Positions 26,754 through 35,305 of a stretch of DNA of 64,000 bases are shown one piece after another (the stretch's first letter is position 1; every line of letters begins with the position of its first letter). The stretch comes from Alphaproteobacteria bacterium (GTDB lineage Bacteria > Pseudomonadota > Alphaproteobacteria > UBA828). The position numbers were made by a program, and so were the translations under genes. The stretch is taken from assembly GCA_022826665.1 (NCBI GenBank), contig JAJDUK010000055.1, positions 62,001 to 126,000 of the forward strand, written 5' to 3'. The notes below the pieces were generated by a model. That model did no database searches. It was not told where the DNA came from and was given only the letters and a program-made list of their open reading frames with translations.

Positions 26754-27674
26754 TCAGGAAGGCAGAGCGTCGATGCAGGTGGGCATGGCCTCCTCCACCG
26801 AGACCGGGCAAATGCCCAGGTCGTCCAGCGTCGACGCCTGCCTGTCGATTATATTGTCTCGCTTCATCAGAGTTACTTGATCGCGGGTCAGCGGCGGATT
26901 GGGGTGCGCTGCCATCGCGGCCGCCAGAATGTCCCACGCAAGGAAGGGGCACGGGACCATGAGCGCTCGTCCGGCCACCCGGTCGCGCACCAATCGCACC
27001 AACTCTCTGTACGCGTAGATCCTTGGCCCCCCGAGCTCGTACACCCTGCCCCGCGTGGAGGGATCGGCCAGCACCCGTATGCAGGCTTCGACGACGTTGC
27101 CGACGAATACGGGTTGCAGTCTGGTGTTCCCGGTTCCGAACAGGGGCATGATCGGAGATCGCTGCGTCATGCGAGCGAGCGTGTTGAGGAAGGAGTCGCC
27201 CGGCCCGAATATCACGCTCGGGCGCAAGATCGTGACGTCGTCGAACGCGTCCTTGACGAGCGTTTCTCCGATCCCTCGGGCGCGAACGTAGGGTGAGGGC
27301 GATCCGGGATCGGCGCCCACTCCCGAGATGTGGACCAACCGCTCGGCCCCCGCCTGCTTCGCTTGCCGCGCCACATGCAGGGCCCCTTGGCCGTGGACCC
27401 TGTCGAATGTCGCGCCGCCCTTCTCGACATAATGACCGACGGTATTGACGACCGAGGCTGACCCCTCCACGGCACGCGCGACCGTCGCCTCGTTCCAAAC
27501 ATCGGCCCGCACGAGCTCGATCCGGCCATTTGGGCCAGGCCTCGCGAGGGACGTGGCTCGGTCCGGGTGACGCACGGCCACACGCACACGGTGGCCTGCC
27601 TCGGCCAGGTGCTTGACGATCTGGCGGCCCAGAAATCCCGATCCCCCGAAGACCGTTACGGGTTTCGTCTCCAT
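26754..27674 (-). CDS. NDUFA9-like NAD(P)-binding protein (atypical SDR)
   Basis: A 306-aa atypical short-chain dehydrogenase with a Rossmann motif FGGSGFLGRQIVKHL at the N terminus, an NVV-like NTVGHYVEKG region, and downstream VHISGVGADP. This is the pattern of complex I NDUFA9-like proteins, common in alphaproteobacteria. The start at 27674 (METKPVTVFGG) is preferred because the longer version adds a low-complexity N terminus. It converges on the PhyH gene with 26 nt between. Confidence 0.85.
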   Translation of the reverse strand: METKPVTVFGGSGFLGRQIVKHLAEAGHRVRVAVRHPDRATSLARPGPNGRIELVRADVWNEATVARAVEGSASVVNTVGHYVEKGGATFDRVHGQGALHVARQAKQAGAERLVHISGVGADPGSPSPYVRARGIGETLVKDAFDDVTILRPSVIFGPGDSFLNTLARMTQRSPIMPLFGTGNTRLQPVFVGNVVEACIRVLADPSTRGRVYELGGPRIYAYRELVRLVRDRVAGRALMVPCPFLAWDILAAAMAAHPNPPLTRDQVTLMKRDNIIDRQASTLDDLGICPVSVEEAMPTCIDALPS

Positions 27675-27896
27675 CGGCTCGACGTAGCATTCGTGTTCAG
27701 GAAATGGTGTATGAGGGGCCGCGTCGTCTCCCGTCGCAGCCTTGCGTGTGTCGCCACGGGACAAGGCTATGCTGCCGGCGCCGGGAATCGCAACCGGCGG
27801 CGCCCGCCTCGCTTCTGCCTCTCATGCCGTGCACGCCTCGTCCGTCTTCCCCCAGCCCGCCCGCGATGCTGCCATGACTCCGTGTGGCGTGTCGGT

Positions 27897-27902
27897 TAGC
27901 AT
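27897..27902 (+). promoter_or_regulatory. Putative -10 element (TAGCAT)
   Basis: GGTTAGCATCGG, 51 nt before the aminotransferase start, matches the GYTAnnnT pattern found upstream of other genes here. Confidence 0.3.
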
Positions 27903-27953
27903 CGGCACCGACCGGCGCGGCGGATGGGCGCCGAGCGCGGAAGGGAGGGACCG

Positions 27954-29366
27954 ATGGAAGGGCAAGCCGCAACCAATCTGAGCCTCGAGCAAATGGATGT
28001 GGAGACGACGCTCCACGCCTTCACACCAATCCACGAGCACGAGAAATCCGGCCCGCACATCATCACAAACGGCGACGGCATCTACGTCACCGACAACAAG
28101 GGCGACACCTACATCGACGCGATGGCCTCGCTCTTCTGCGTCAACGCGGGCTACGGGCGTAGCGAGATCGGCGAGGCGATTGCCGATCAGGCCCGGAGCT
28201 TCCCCTACTTCCACACCATGGCGGGGCACGCCAACGAGCAGCAGATCAGGCTGAGCGATCGGCTCATGGATATTCTGCCGGACAACATGAGCCGCATTCT
28301 CTACGCAAGCTCAGGCTCCGAGGCGAACGACGCCAACGTCAAGCTCGCCTGGATGTATCAGCGCTGCCGCGGCAAACCCGAGAAGCGCAAAATGATCGCG
28401 CGGAGCATGGGCTATCACGGCGTGACCGGGATCGCGACCAACCTCTCTGGCCTGCCGCTCATGCACGAGGCCTTCGGGCTGCCTCTGCCGGGCTTCCTGC
28501 ACACCGAGAAGGGTCACTACTTCTGGGAGGGCGAGCCCGGCGAAAGCGAACGGGACTTCTCCAAGCGCATGGCTGCCGCGTTGGAGGAGCTGATCATCCA
28601 GGAGGGACCGGAGACCGTCTGCGCCTTCATCGCCGAGCCCGTGATGGGGGCCGCCGCCTGCGTCTCGCCGCCCGAGGGCTACTTTGAGGAGATTCAGGCG
28701 GTGCTCAAGCGCCACGACGTGCTCTTCATTGCCGACGAGGTGATTACCGGCTTCGGGCGCCTCGGCTCATGGTTCGCGACGGAGAAGTACGGGCTTGATC
28801 CCGATCTGATCACGCTCTCCAAGGGTATTACCAGCGCCTATGTGCCACTCTCCGCCTCGGTGATCTCGGACCGCGTCTGGGAGGTACTGCACGAGGGCTC
28901 GAAAGACATCCCGATCTTCGCCCACGGGCACACGGCAAGCGCCCATCCGCTCGCCTGCGCTGCTGCTAACGCCAACCTTGCGCTGATGGAGCAGGAGGAC
29001 ATGGTGGCAAACGCCTCCTCTACCGGTGCCTATTTCAAACAGCAGCTCGAGGAGCGCGTCGGTCCCCACCCGCTGATGGGGGAGATTCGCGGCGACGGCC
29101 TGATGCTTGCGATCGAGCTGGTGGCGAACAAGGAGACCAAGGAAGAACTCAACCTGGAGTGGGACTGCTCACACCGGCTCTTCGATCTTTGCCTCGAGGA
29201 AAAGCTGATTACGCGCGGCTTCTTCGGCCACAACTCGACCTCGTTCGCGCCGCCGCTCAGCATCACGCCGGCGCAAGTGGACGACGTGATCGACCGCTTC
29301 TCCCGTGGCCTCGACAAGCTGACGGCCGACCTCAAATCGGAGTACGGCTTCAGCCCGGCGGGTTGA
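27954..29366 (+). CDS. Class III PLP-dependent aminotransferase
   Basis: 470-aa omega-aminotransferase-type enzyme. The PLP lysine is Lys290 (TLSKGITSAY), the Asp that pairs with the pyridine nitrogen is Asp261 (FIADEVITGFGR), and the phosphate-binding SSGSEAND lies near 119-126. Family members transfer the amino group of omega-amino acids, polyamines or taurine-like compounds to pyruvate or 2-oxoglutarate. The ATG at 27954 has AAGGGAGGGA immediately upstream, which decides the start over one 30 nt earlier. A HigBA-type module follows. Confidence 0.93.
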   Translation: MEGQAATNLSLEQMDVETTLHAFTPIHEHEKSGPHIITNGDGIYVTDNKGDTYIDAMASLFCVNAGYGRSEIGEAIADQARSFPYFHTMAGHANEQQIRLSDRLMDILPDNMSRILYASSGSEANDANVKLAWMYQRCRGKPEKRKMIARSMGYHGVTGIATNLSGLPLMHEAFGLPLPGFLHTEKGHYFWEGEPGESERDFSKRMAAALEELIIQEGPETVCAFIAEPVMGAAACVSPPEGYFEEIQAVLKRHDVLFIADEVITGFGRLGSWFATEKYGLDPDLITLSKGITSAYVPLSASVISDRVWEVLHEGSKDIPIFAHGHTASAHPLACAAANANLALMEQEDMVANASSTGAYFKQQLEERVGPHPLMGEIRGDGLMLAIELVANKETKEELNLEWDCSHRLFDLCLEEKLITRGFFGHNSTSFAPPLSITPAQVDDVIDRFSRGLDKLTADLKSEYGFSPAG

Positions 29367-29434
29367 GGAATAGTTTTCGGATTTGTCACGACACCTCGCG
29401 CCGCTGTGAAGGCGGGCAGGCGCGGGTACCCTGT

Positions 29435-29463
29435 TTGTGCGACTATGGTGAAATCGCTATAAT
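29435..29463 (+). promoter_or_regulatory. Consensus-like promoter of the HigBA module
   Basis: TATAAT (29458-29463) is a perfect -10 hexamer, with TTGTGC (29435-29440) exactly 17 nt upstream. Transcription would begin near 29470. This leaves a leader of about 15 nt with AAGGG before a TTG start at 29485, and rules out the more upstream GTG at 29464. Confidence 0.65.
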
Positions 29464-29484
29464 GTGGGGGTGAAGGGTGACACG

Positions 29485-29838
29485 TTGAGGCCGGTCGAAT
29501 GGGTCGCTTCGAGTAGGGCGGATTTGAAGGGTTTTCCGGAGGCCGTGCGAGCACGCGTGGGCTTCGCCATCTACCAGGCCCAGACCGGTTTCCGTCACCG
29601 CGACGCGAAGTCGCTTAAAGGCTTCGGCTCTGGCGTTCTGGAGGTGGTCTCACGCTACGACGGTGACACATTCAGGGCGGTCTATACGGTCCGTTTCGAG
29701 GCGGCGGTCTATGTCCTGCACGCCTTCCAGAAGAAGGCCAAGCGGAGCGTGACAACGCCGAAACGGGAGCTCGATGTGGTTCGGCAACGGTTACGGGCTG
29801 CCGAGCGGCACTACCGAGACACACATGGCGGAGACTAG
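29485..29838 (+). CDS. higB: RelE/HigB-type toxin (Gp49-like)
   Basis: Toxin of the phage-derived Gp49-like (HigB) branch of RelE/ParE, about 117 aa. Hallmarks are the opening RPVEWVASSRADLKGFP, KSLKGFGSGVLEVV, DTFRAVYTVRF and VYVLHAFQKKAKRSVTTPK. It probably cleaves mRNA at the ribosome. The start chosen is TTG 29485, because family members begin with a short methionyl version of this N terminus, the SD AAGGG lies 7 nt before it, and the promoter places transcription after the GTG alternatives. It is toxin-first and overlaps the antitoxin gene by 14 nt. Confidence 0.88.
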   Translation: MRPVEWVASSRADLKGFPEAVRARVGFAIYQAQTGFRHRDAKSLKGFGSGVLEVVSRYDGDTFRAVYTVRFEAAVYVLHAFQKKAKRSVTTPKRELDVVRQRLRAAERHYRDTHGGD

Positions 29839-30181
29839 AACCATGGGCAACCCGGACCCGACGGTCGAACACGGCAGCGGCAATGTCTTTGCCGACCTGG
29901 ACTTCCCGGACGCCGATGCGCACTTGTTGAAGGCGGAACTCGTCAGCCGCATCGACGGAATCGTCCGGCAACACGGCATCACCCAGACCGAGGCCGCTAG
30001 ATTGTTGGGCCTGTCGCAGCCCGATGTGTCGCGGCTACTGCGCGGTGACTTTCGCGCGTATTCGCTGGAACGCCTGTTCCGCCTTCTGAATGCGCTCGGA
30101 CGCGACGTGGACATCGTCATCCGGCAACCGCGTTCGGCCGGCGGCGGCAGGCTCCGAATCGCTGCCACCGATATTATCTGA
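29825..30181 (+). CDS. higA: HigA-type helix-turn-helix antitoxin
   Basis: 118-aa antitoxin with an acidic N-terminal region (GNVFADLDFPDADAHLLKAEL) and an XRE-type helix-turn-helix (GITQTEAARLLGLSQPDVSRLLRG), about residues 58-81. It would bind and inhibit the upstream toxin and repress the operon through its own promoter region. The ATG at 29825 is inside the end of the toxin gene, as is usual for HigBA. Confidence 0.9.
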   Translation: MAETRTMGNPDPTVEHGSGNVFADLDFPDADAHLLKAELVSRIDGIVRQHGITQTEAARLLGLSQPDVSRLLRGDFRAYSLERLFRLLNALGRDVDIVIRQPRSAGGGRLRIAATDII

Positions 30182-30292
30182 CGACACCATCTCGTCGGCC
30201 GCCCGCGGAGTCACAATGAGACGGTTCGTTACCCAAGTACTCGAGGATAGGCTCCCACGCTGCCGGATAGAGCCGGGCTCGACAGGCGGCTG

Positions 30293-31753
30293 CTAAGCCG
30301 CCTGCTTGGACTTGAAGCCGTTCTCCTCGATCCAGCGGGTGGTGTCGTCGAGGGCCAAGGTGAAGCGGCGCATCATCTCCTCGACCTCAGCCTCGGTCAT
30401 CACCAGCGGCGGGGCGAAGGCGAGGCTGTCGCCGGCGAGCGCGCTCCTGATGATGAGGCCGTGCTCGCGGGCGCGGTCCACGGCATAGGTCTTGACGCCG
30501 AAGGACGGGTCGAAGGAGCGCCGGGTCTCCTTGTCCGCCACCAGCTCGATGGCGCCCATCATGCCGACGCCGCGCGTGGTCCCCACCAGCGGATGATCGG
30601 CGAAACCCCGGATGCGCTCCTGCAGCAGGGCGCCGACGCGACGCACGTTGCCGAGCACGTCACGCTCCTCCATCAGCTCCTGGCAGCGGAGTGCGACGGC
30701 GACCGCCACCGGGTGGCCGGTGGTGGTGAAGGCGTGGGCGAAGAAACCCAATTTGCGGCTCTCGGCCAGCATGGCGTCGTAGAGCTTCTGGTTGATCATC
30801 ACCGCCGAGATCGGCTGATAAGCGCTGGCCAGCCCCTTGGCGAGAGAAAGGCCGTCCGGCCGGATGTTGAAAGTCTCCGATCCCAGCCAGCTGCCGGTCC
30901 TGCCGGAGCCGGTGATGACCTCGTCGGCGAAGAACAGGATCTCGTACTTGTCGAGGACGGCCTGCACCTTCTCGAAGTAGGTCCGGGGCGGCACGATGCA
31001 GCCGCCGCCGCCCATCACGGGCTCGGCGAAGAAGGCGGCGACGGTCTCGGGTCCCTCCTTCACGATCAGCTCTTCGAGGTTGTTGGCGAGCCTTGAGGCG
31101 TAGTCCTCCTCGCTCTCGCCCGGCTCGCCGTAGCGGTAGAAGTGCGGACAGTCGGTCTTGAGGAAGAGGTCGTTGACCGGCAGGTCGAAATCCGTGTGCA
31201 TCTGCGGGATGCCGGTGACGCTGGCCGCGCCGCAGGTGACGCCGTGGAAGCCCATGAAGCGGGAGATGATCTTCTTCTTCTCCGGCTTGCCGATGGCGTT
31301 GTGGTAGTACCAGGCGAGCTTGACCAGCGTGTCGTTTGCCTCCGAGCCCGAGTTGGCGAAGAAGACCCGGGCCATGGGTACGTGGGTCGAGCCCTTGAGC
31401 CGCTCGGCAAGACGCCCCATGGGCTCGGTCGTCTTGTCGATCAGCGAGTGGTAGTAGGGCAGCGCCCGGAACTGCTCGATCGCGGCGTCGACCAGCTCGC
31501 TCTCGCTGAAGCCGAAGTTGGCGCACCACATGCCGGCGACGCCCTCGATGTAGTCGCGGCCCTCTTCGTCGATGATGGAGACGCCTTTCCCTCGGGTGAC
31601 CACAAGCGGCGGCGTCCTCTCCAGCGCGTCGAGATTGCCGTAGCCGTGGGCGACGTGAGCCACGTTGCGCGCGCCGAGGGAATTCGGCTTGCTGATCGGC
31701 GCGGCGCTCTCGGTGCCGCCGTTATCGGGTCTGCTGCTGGCATCGTCCATCAC
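30293..31753 (-). CDS. Class III PLP-dependent aminotransferase (second copy)
   Basis: 486-aa omega-aminotransferase-type enzyme with the PLP lysine Lys306 (SLAKGLASAYQP), Asp277 (FADEVITGSGR) and ANSGSEANDT near 133-142. It is clearly paralogous to the enzyme at 27954 (same order of motifs and shared PGESE...D, EGPETV, AEPVMG) and lies in the opposite direction, with the HigBA pair between. It is downstream of the C45 peptidase gene on the same strand, so an operon of amide hydrolase followed by transaminase is possible. Confidence 0.93.
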   Translation of the reverse strand: MMDDASSRPDNGGTESAAPISKPNSLGARNVAHVAHGYGNLDALERTPPLVVTRGKGVSIIDEEGRDYIEGVAGMWCANFGFSESELVDAAIEQFRALPYYHSLIDKTTEPMGRLAERLKGSTHVPMARVFFANSGSEANDTLVKLAWYYHNAIGKPEKKKIISRFMGFHGVTCGAASVTGIPQMHTDFDLPVNDLFLKTDCPHFYRYGEPGESEEDYASRLANNLEELIVKEGPETVAAFFAEPVMGGGGCIVPPRTYFEKVQAVLDKYEILFFADEVITGSGRTGSWLGSETFNIRPDGLSLAKGLASAYQPISAVMINQKLYDAMLAESRKLGFFAHAFTTTGHPVAVAVALRCQELMEERDVLGNVRRVGALLQERIRGFADHPLVGTTRGVGMMGAIELVADKETRRSFDPSFGVKTYAVDRAREHGLIIRSALAGDSLAFAPPLVMTEAEVEEMMRRFTLALDDTTRWIEENGFKSKQAA

Positions 31754-31821
31754 GGGACATCTCCGTCTCTTGAGGTCGCCGGCGGGAGCGAGCGTCCGGC
31801 GAGGTCAGGCGGTTCGAAAGC

Positions 31822-31885
31822 ACCGGGCTGCAAGCCCGGTCAGCGCGACCGCTCCGGCACCGGCCGATACTGCGGATGCCGGAGC
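31822..31885. other. Inverted repeats between C45 peptidase and aminotransferase genes
   Basis: Two perfect stems lie in the 144-nt gap: ACCGGGCT/AGCCCGGT with a 3-nt loop (31822-31840), and GCTCCGGCA/TGCCGGAGC with a 17-nt loop (31851-31885). Neither has a T-tract. They may attenuate or stabilise the minus-strand transcript. Confidence 0.45.
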
Positions 31886-31897
31886 GATATCGGTTTC

Positions 31898-32989
31898 CTA
31901 CGCGGCGAGGGGATATTCCTCGTAGTCGGATTCGCAGGGCTGCGTGTCGGTGATGTGGAGCGTCCGCTGCTTCAGCGAGATCATGATGGAGTGGTTGGTC
32001 TGCAGCCTCAGCGTCTCCGCCTCTTCCTCGTCATAGTGTGCGCAGATCGAGTGCGGATAGCCGAAGTGGTCCGCCATCGCCGACCTGATGGTCTCCGAAT
32101 CGAGCTCCTGCGACTGACGCAGCAACCGCTCCAGGCGCACATGGCGGTACATCGTGTTGGGCCAGAGCTTCACCACCTCCGACTCCACGTCCAGCTTGCA
32201 GAAGTGGTTGGAGTGAGTGAGCAGACCGTCATCCGGGTAGATGAAGGCTTCCTTGTCCGGGCTCGTCTCGATGTCGATGGCGATGCCGTCCTCATGGGCG
32301 ATGAGGAAGTTCATCGATACCGAGCGATTGGTACCGCAGATCGCCAGGATGGCCTCCTGCATGTTGCGGGCGTTCATGATGTCGCGCACGCGCATGCGGT
32401 AGGGCTTCTCGTATTCGTACTTGCCGTCCTCCGGGGTCAGCAGCGCGTTGATGACCACGCCGATGCCGTTCTCGTTGACGCCCTGGAGGCCGCCGATGGT
32501 ACCGACCTCGCCGATGTGGATGAAGTCGGGCCCATCGTCCCGATGCACCCGCGAGACCACGGTGTTGATGTCCTTCACCCAGTCCCAATTCTGGCCGATC
32601 ATCGTGTCGCCGTTCTTCGAGCGCTCGGGCAACACGGCGAACGAGGTGCAGGCATCCATGGCTGTGGGCTGGTATTGCGCCTGTGCGTCGCTCTTCATCA
32701 TGTTCACGAGCATTTCGTAGCGCACGTTGAGGAGGGTGATCTCCTCCAGGCTGCGGCCCGAACCCTCGACCACGCCATCAATCTCCTCCCAGAAGATCGG
32801 GTCCTTGGGCCTCAGCGCCTCGGCCCACCTGGCCGATTCGGCCATCAATGCACCTTTCTCGAAGCCCAGAATCTGGAAGCGCTTGAGATAGCGCTCGAGG
32901 TTCTGGCTGATCTCCTTCGACATGATCTCGCCGTGAACGCGGCCACGATCCCTGGGATCACCGGTCAGGTTGAGCACTGGCTTGGTCAT
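31898..32989 (-). CDS. C45-family peptidase / acyl-transferase-like amide hydrolase
   Basis: 363-aa member of the N-terminal-nucleophile family C45 (acyl-CoA:6-aminopenicillanic acid acyltransferase-like). The predicted nucleophile is Cys114 in MDACTSFAVLP, followed by the oxyanion-hole region IGQNWDW and LQGVNENGIGVVIN. These enzymes auto-cleave before the Cys and hydrolyse linear amides. The substrate is unknown. The preceding IPNS-like oxygenases make a penicillin-like pathway superficially tempting, but both families are widely used for other amides. Confidence 0.85.
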   Translation of the reverse strand: MTKPVLNLTGDPRDRGRVHGEIMSKEISQNLERYLKRFQILGFEKGALMAESARWAEALRPKDPIFWEEIDGVVEGSGRSLEEITLLNVRYEMLVNMMKSDAQAQYQPTAMDACTSFAVLPERSKNGDTMIGQNWDWVKDINTVVSRVHRDDGPDFIHIGEVGTIGGLQGVNENGIGVVINALLTPEDGKYEYEKPYRMRVRDIMNARNMQEAILAICGTNRSVSMNFLIAHEDGIAIDIETSPDKEAFIYPDDGLLTHSNHFCKLDVESEVVKLWPNTMYRHVRLERLLRQSQELDSETIRSAMADHFGYPHSICAHYDEEEAETLRLQTNHSIMISLKQRTLHITDTQPCESDYEEYPLAA

Positions 32990-33265
32990 CGATCGCCTCC
33001 TGCATGGTCCCGTCGTGCGAATTGATCGCTTGTTCTTTGCCGCACGAACGAGCCGGTCGAATTCGTTGCCAGCGGAGAATAGCGCGGCGGCTGGAGCAAG
33101 AGAAGGCGGAAAGAGCGCAACAGTATGGGCGGACCGGAAGCGGCACGCGCGATCCTAGGCGGATGCGGGCAAGGCGCAGGCAGTGCTCTCGTGCTACCGT
33201 TGCGGCGTTGGGACTCGCCGCTTCCCCGAGAAGCGGGGAGACGGCTCCACCGGTCGGAGGCCGCC

Positions 33266-34126
33266 ATGAAGACGATACCAGCGACCCTTTCGGTCATCTT
33301 GGCGACGGTGCTGCTCGCCGGGACGAGCGCCGCCGAGACCCCTCTTGAGCGGGGCACCTACCTGATGGACAGCGTCGCCGCCTGCCCGGTCTGTCACACT
33401 TCGTGGACCGAGGACGGCCAGATCACCGACATGCATATGGCGGGTGGCCTGATGTTCGAGGAGGATGACTACACCGCCTACGCGTCCAACATCACGCCCG
33501 ACCCCGAGACCGGAATCGGCGGCTGGAGCGACGAGGAGATCATCACCGCGATCCGCGAGGGTAAACGGCCGGACGGTTCGATCATCGGCCCGGCCATGCC
33601 GATCTCGCTTTATCGGGGCCTCTCGGATCGGGACGTGCAGGCGATCGTCGCCTACCTGCGCTCGATCCCGCCGATCAAGAACGAGGTGCCTGCTTCCGAG
33701 TACGAGATCGATCTACCCGCTGATTACGGCCCGCCGCTCGGCGAGGTGCCCGAGGTCGCGTACTACGATCTCGGCGCCTACGGTGAATATCTGGCGGGCC
33801 CGATCGCCAACTGCACGTACTGCCATACACCGATCGAGAATGGCTGGCGGGACTACGAGAACATGCTGGGCGCCGGCGGCCACGAGATGGAAGGGCCCTG
33901 GGGCGAGACCGTGGCCCGCAACATCACGCCGGATTGGAGTACAGGACTCGGCCGCTGGAACAGCCGAAAGATGCGCACGGCCATCACCAAAGGGTTGAGG
34001 CCCGACGGCGACGAGCTCGGCCCGCCCATGCCTTACGCGCGCTACGACACGATGGATCGCCAGGACCTCAGTGCGATCCTCGCTTACGTGCGCTCGTTGC
34101 CCCAAATCGAGAACGACACCGATTGA
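33266..34126 (+). CDS. Exported dihaem cytochrome c
   Basis: A 286-aa protein with an N-terminal signal peptide (about residues 1-25) and two haem-binding CXXCH sites: CPVCH (about residues 39-43) and CTYCH (about 185-189). The spacing and the DPETGIGGWSDEEIITAIREG pattern in each half match the cytochrome c subunits of membrane alcohol/aldehyde dehydrogenase complexes. No dehydrogenase subunit is beside it. The start is the ATG at 33266; a longer N terminus in the frame is arginine-rich shadow sequence. A putative -10 (TACCGT, 33195-33200) lies 65 nt upstream. Confidence 0.88.
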   Translation: MKTIPATLSVILATVLLAGTSAAETPLERGTYLMDSVAACPVCHTSWTEDGQITDMHMAGGLMFEEDDYTAYASNITPDPETGIGGWSDEEIITAIREGKRPDGSIIGPAMPISLYRGLSDRDVQAIVAYLRSIPPIKNEVPASEYEIDLPADYGPPLGEVPEVAYYDLGAYGEYLAGPIANCTYCHTPIENGWRDYENMLGAGGHEMEGPWGETVARNITPDWSTGLGRWNSRKMRTAITKGLRPDGDELGPPMPYARYDTMDRQDLSAILAYVRSLPQIENDTD

Positions 34127-34216
34127 CAGCCGTCCGCTGCGGCATGATTGCGCCTTGACGGGTTAACGCGCGAACGGGCAAGCTTCCGCAACTTTTCGGG
34201 ACGCGAAGGCAGAACC

Positions 34217-35239
34217 ATGACCCTTCAGCAGGTTCCCGTTATCGACATCGCGCCGTTCCTCGGCGGAGAGCGCGACGGCAAAGCGCGGGTGGCAGCCGAG
34301 GTCAAGCAGGCGTGCGAAGACATCGGCTTCTTCGTCATCACCGGCCACGGGGTCGACCCGGCGCTGACCAAGGCGACTCACGACGTCAGCCGGCGCTTTT
34401 TCGATCTGTCGCTTGATGAGAAGATGACGATCGAGCGCTGGGCCGACGACGTCATCCGGGGATACAGCCCGGCTCTGAAGGAATGCTTGGCCGAAAGCCG
34501 CGGCGAGCGGGGTCCGGGCGATCTCAAGGAATCGCTGACCGTCGGCCCGCCGTTCGTGCCGGACGAGCCCTACTATCACTGTGCCGAGGCCGGCCAGCAC
34601 TTCGTCGAGAACCGCTGGCCGACGCGTCCCGCCGAGCTCAAGGAGACGTGGATCGCGTACTGGGACGCGATGGAGCAGCTTGCCTTCACGCTCATGCGCA
34701 TCTTTGCTTGCGCCCTCGACCTCGGCGAAGACTATTTCGATACGCGGGTCGACAGGCACGTCAGCCAGTTCCGTGTGCTCAACTACCCGGACCAGCCTGC
34801 CCCACCGCTGGAAAACCAATTCCGTGCCAGCGCGCACTCGGATTTCGGCGCCTGCACTATCTGTGCGATCGAGGACAAGCCTGGCGGTCTCCAGGCCATG
34901 AATCGGGACGGCGAGTGGGTGAACGTGCCGGTGGTGCCCAATGCGTTCAGCATCAATCTCGGCGACCAGATGCAGATGTGGACCAACGACATGTGGGTTT
35001 CCACCCTGCACAGGGTCGTCAATCCGCCGCGTGACAAGGCGAACGACAGCCGCCGACAGTCGATGATCTTCTTCTTCTATACGAACTACGACTGCATGAT
35101 CGAATGCTTCCCGGCCTGTCAGAGCGCGGACAATCCGGCCAAGTACCCGCCGGTCACCACAAGCAAGAACCTGCTCGACAAGTTCCTGATGATGACCGCC
35201 ATCGGCGCCTCGGGACAGAGGGCGTCCGATCAGCCATAA
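34217..35239 (+). CDS. IPNS-like 2-oxoglutarate/Fe(II) oxygenase, divergent copy
   Basis: 340-aa non-haem iron oxygenase of the same DIOX family as those at 21822 and 41277 but more divergent. DIOX_N opens with VPVIDIAPFLGG and CEDIGFFVITGHG; iron ligands are in SAHSDFG (His, Asp) and TLHRVVNP. Start ATG at 34217, with a purine-rich GAAGGCAGAACC upstream. It leads directly into the sugar-type ABC transporter genes, with only 66 nt and two small hairpins between. Confidence 0.88.
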   Translation: MTLQQVPVIDIAPFLGGERDGKARVAAEVKQACEDIGFFVITGHGVDPALTKATHDVSRRFFDLSLDEKMTIERWADDVIRGYSPALKECLAESRGERGPGDLKESLTVGPPFVPDEPYYHCAEAGQHFVENRWPTRPAELKETWIAYWDAMEQLAFTLMRIFACALDLGEDYFDTRVDRHVSQFRVLNYPDQPAPPLENQFRASAHSDFGACTICAIEDKPGGLQAMNRDGEWVNVPVVPNAFSINLGDQMQMWTNDMWVSTLHRVVNPPRDKANDSRRQSMIFFFYTNYDCMIECFPACQSADNPAKYPPVTTSKNLLDKFLMMTAIGASGQRASDQP

Positions 35240-35256
35240 GGCGCCGAGTGGCGCCT
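35239..35256. other. Small hairpin at the end of the oxygenase gene
   Basis: AGGCGCC/GGCGCCT with a 4-nt loop begins in the stop codon region. A second weaker stem (GAGCC/GGCTC, around 35272-35286) follows. Their place before the binding-protein gene suggests partial termination or mRNA processing. Confidence 0.35.
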
Positions 35257-35305
35257 CAAGAAACGACCAAGGAGCCGTTAAGGCTCGAAACCAAGGGAGG
35301 TAGAC

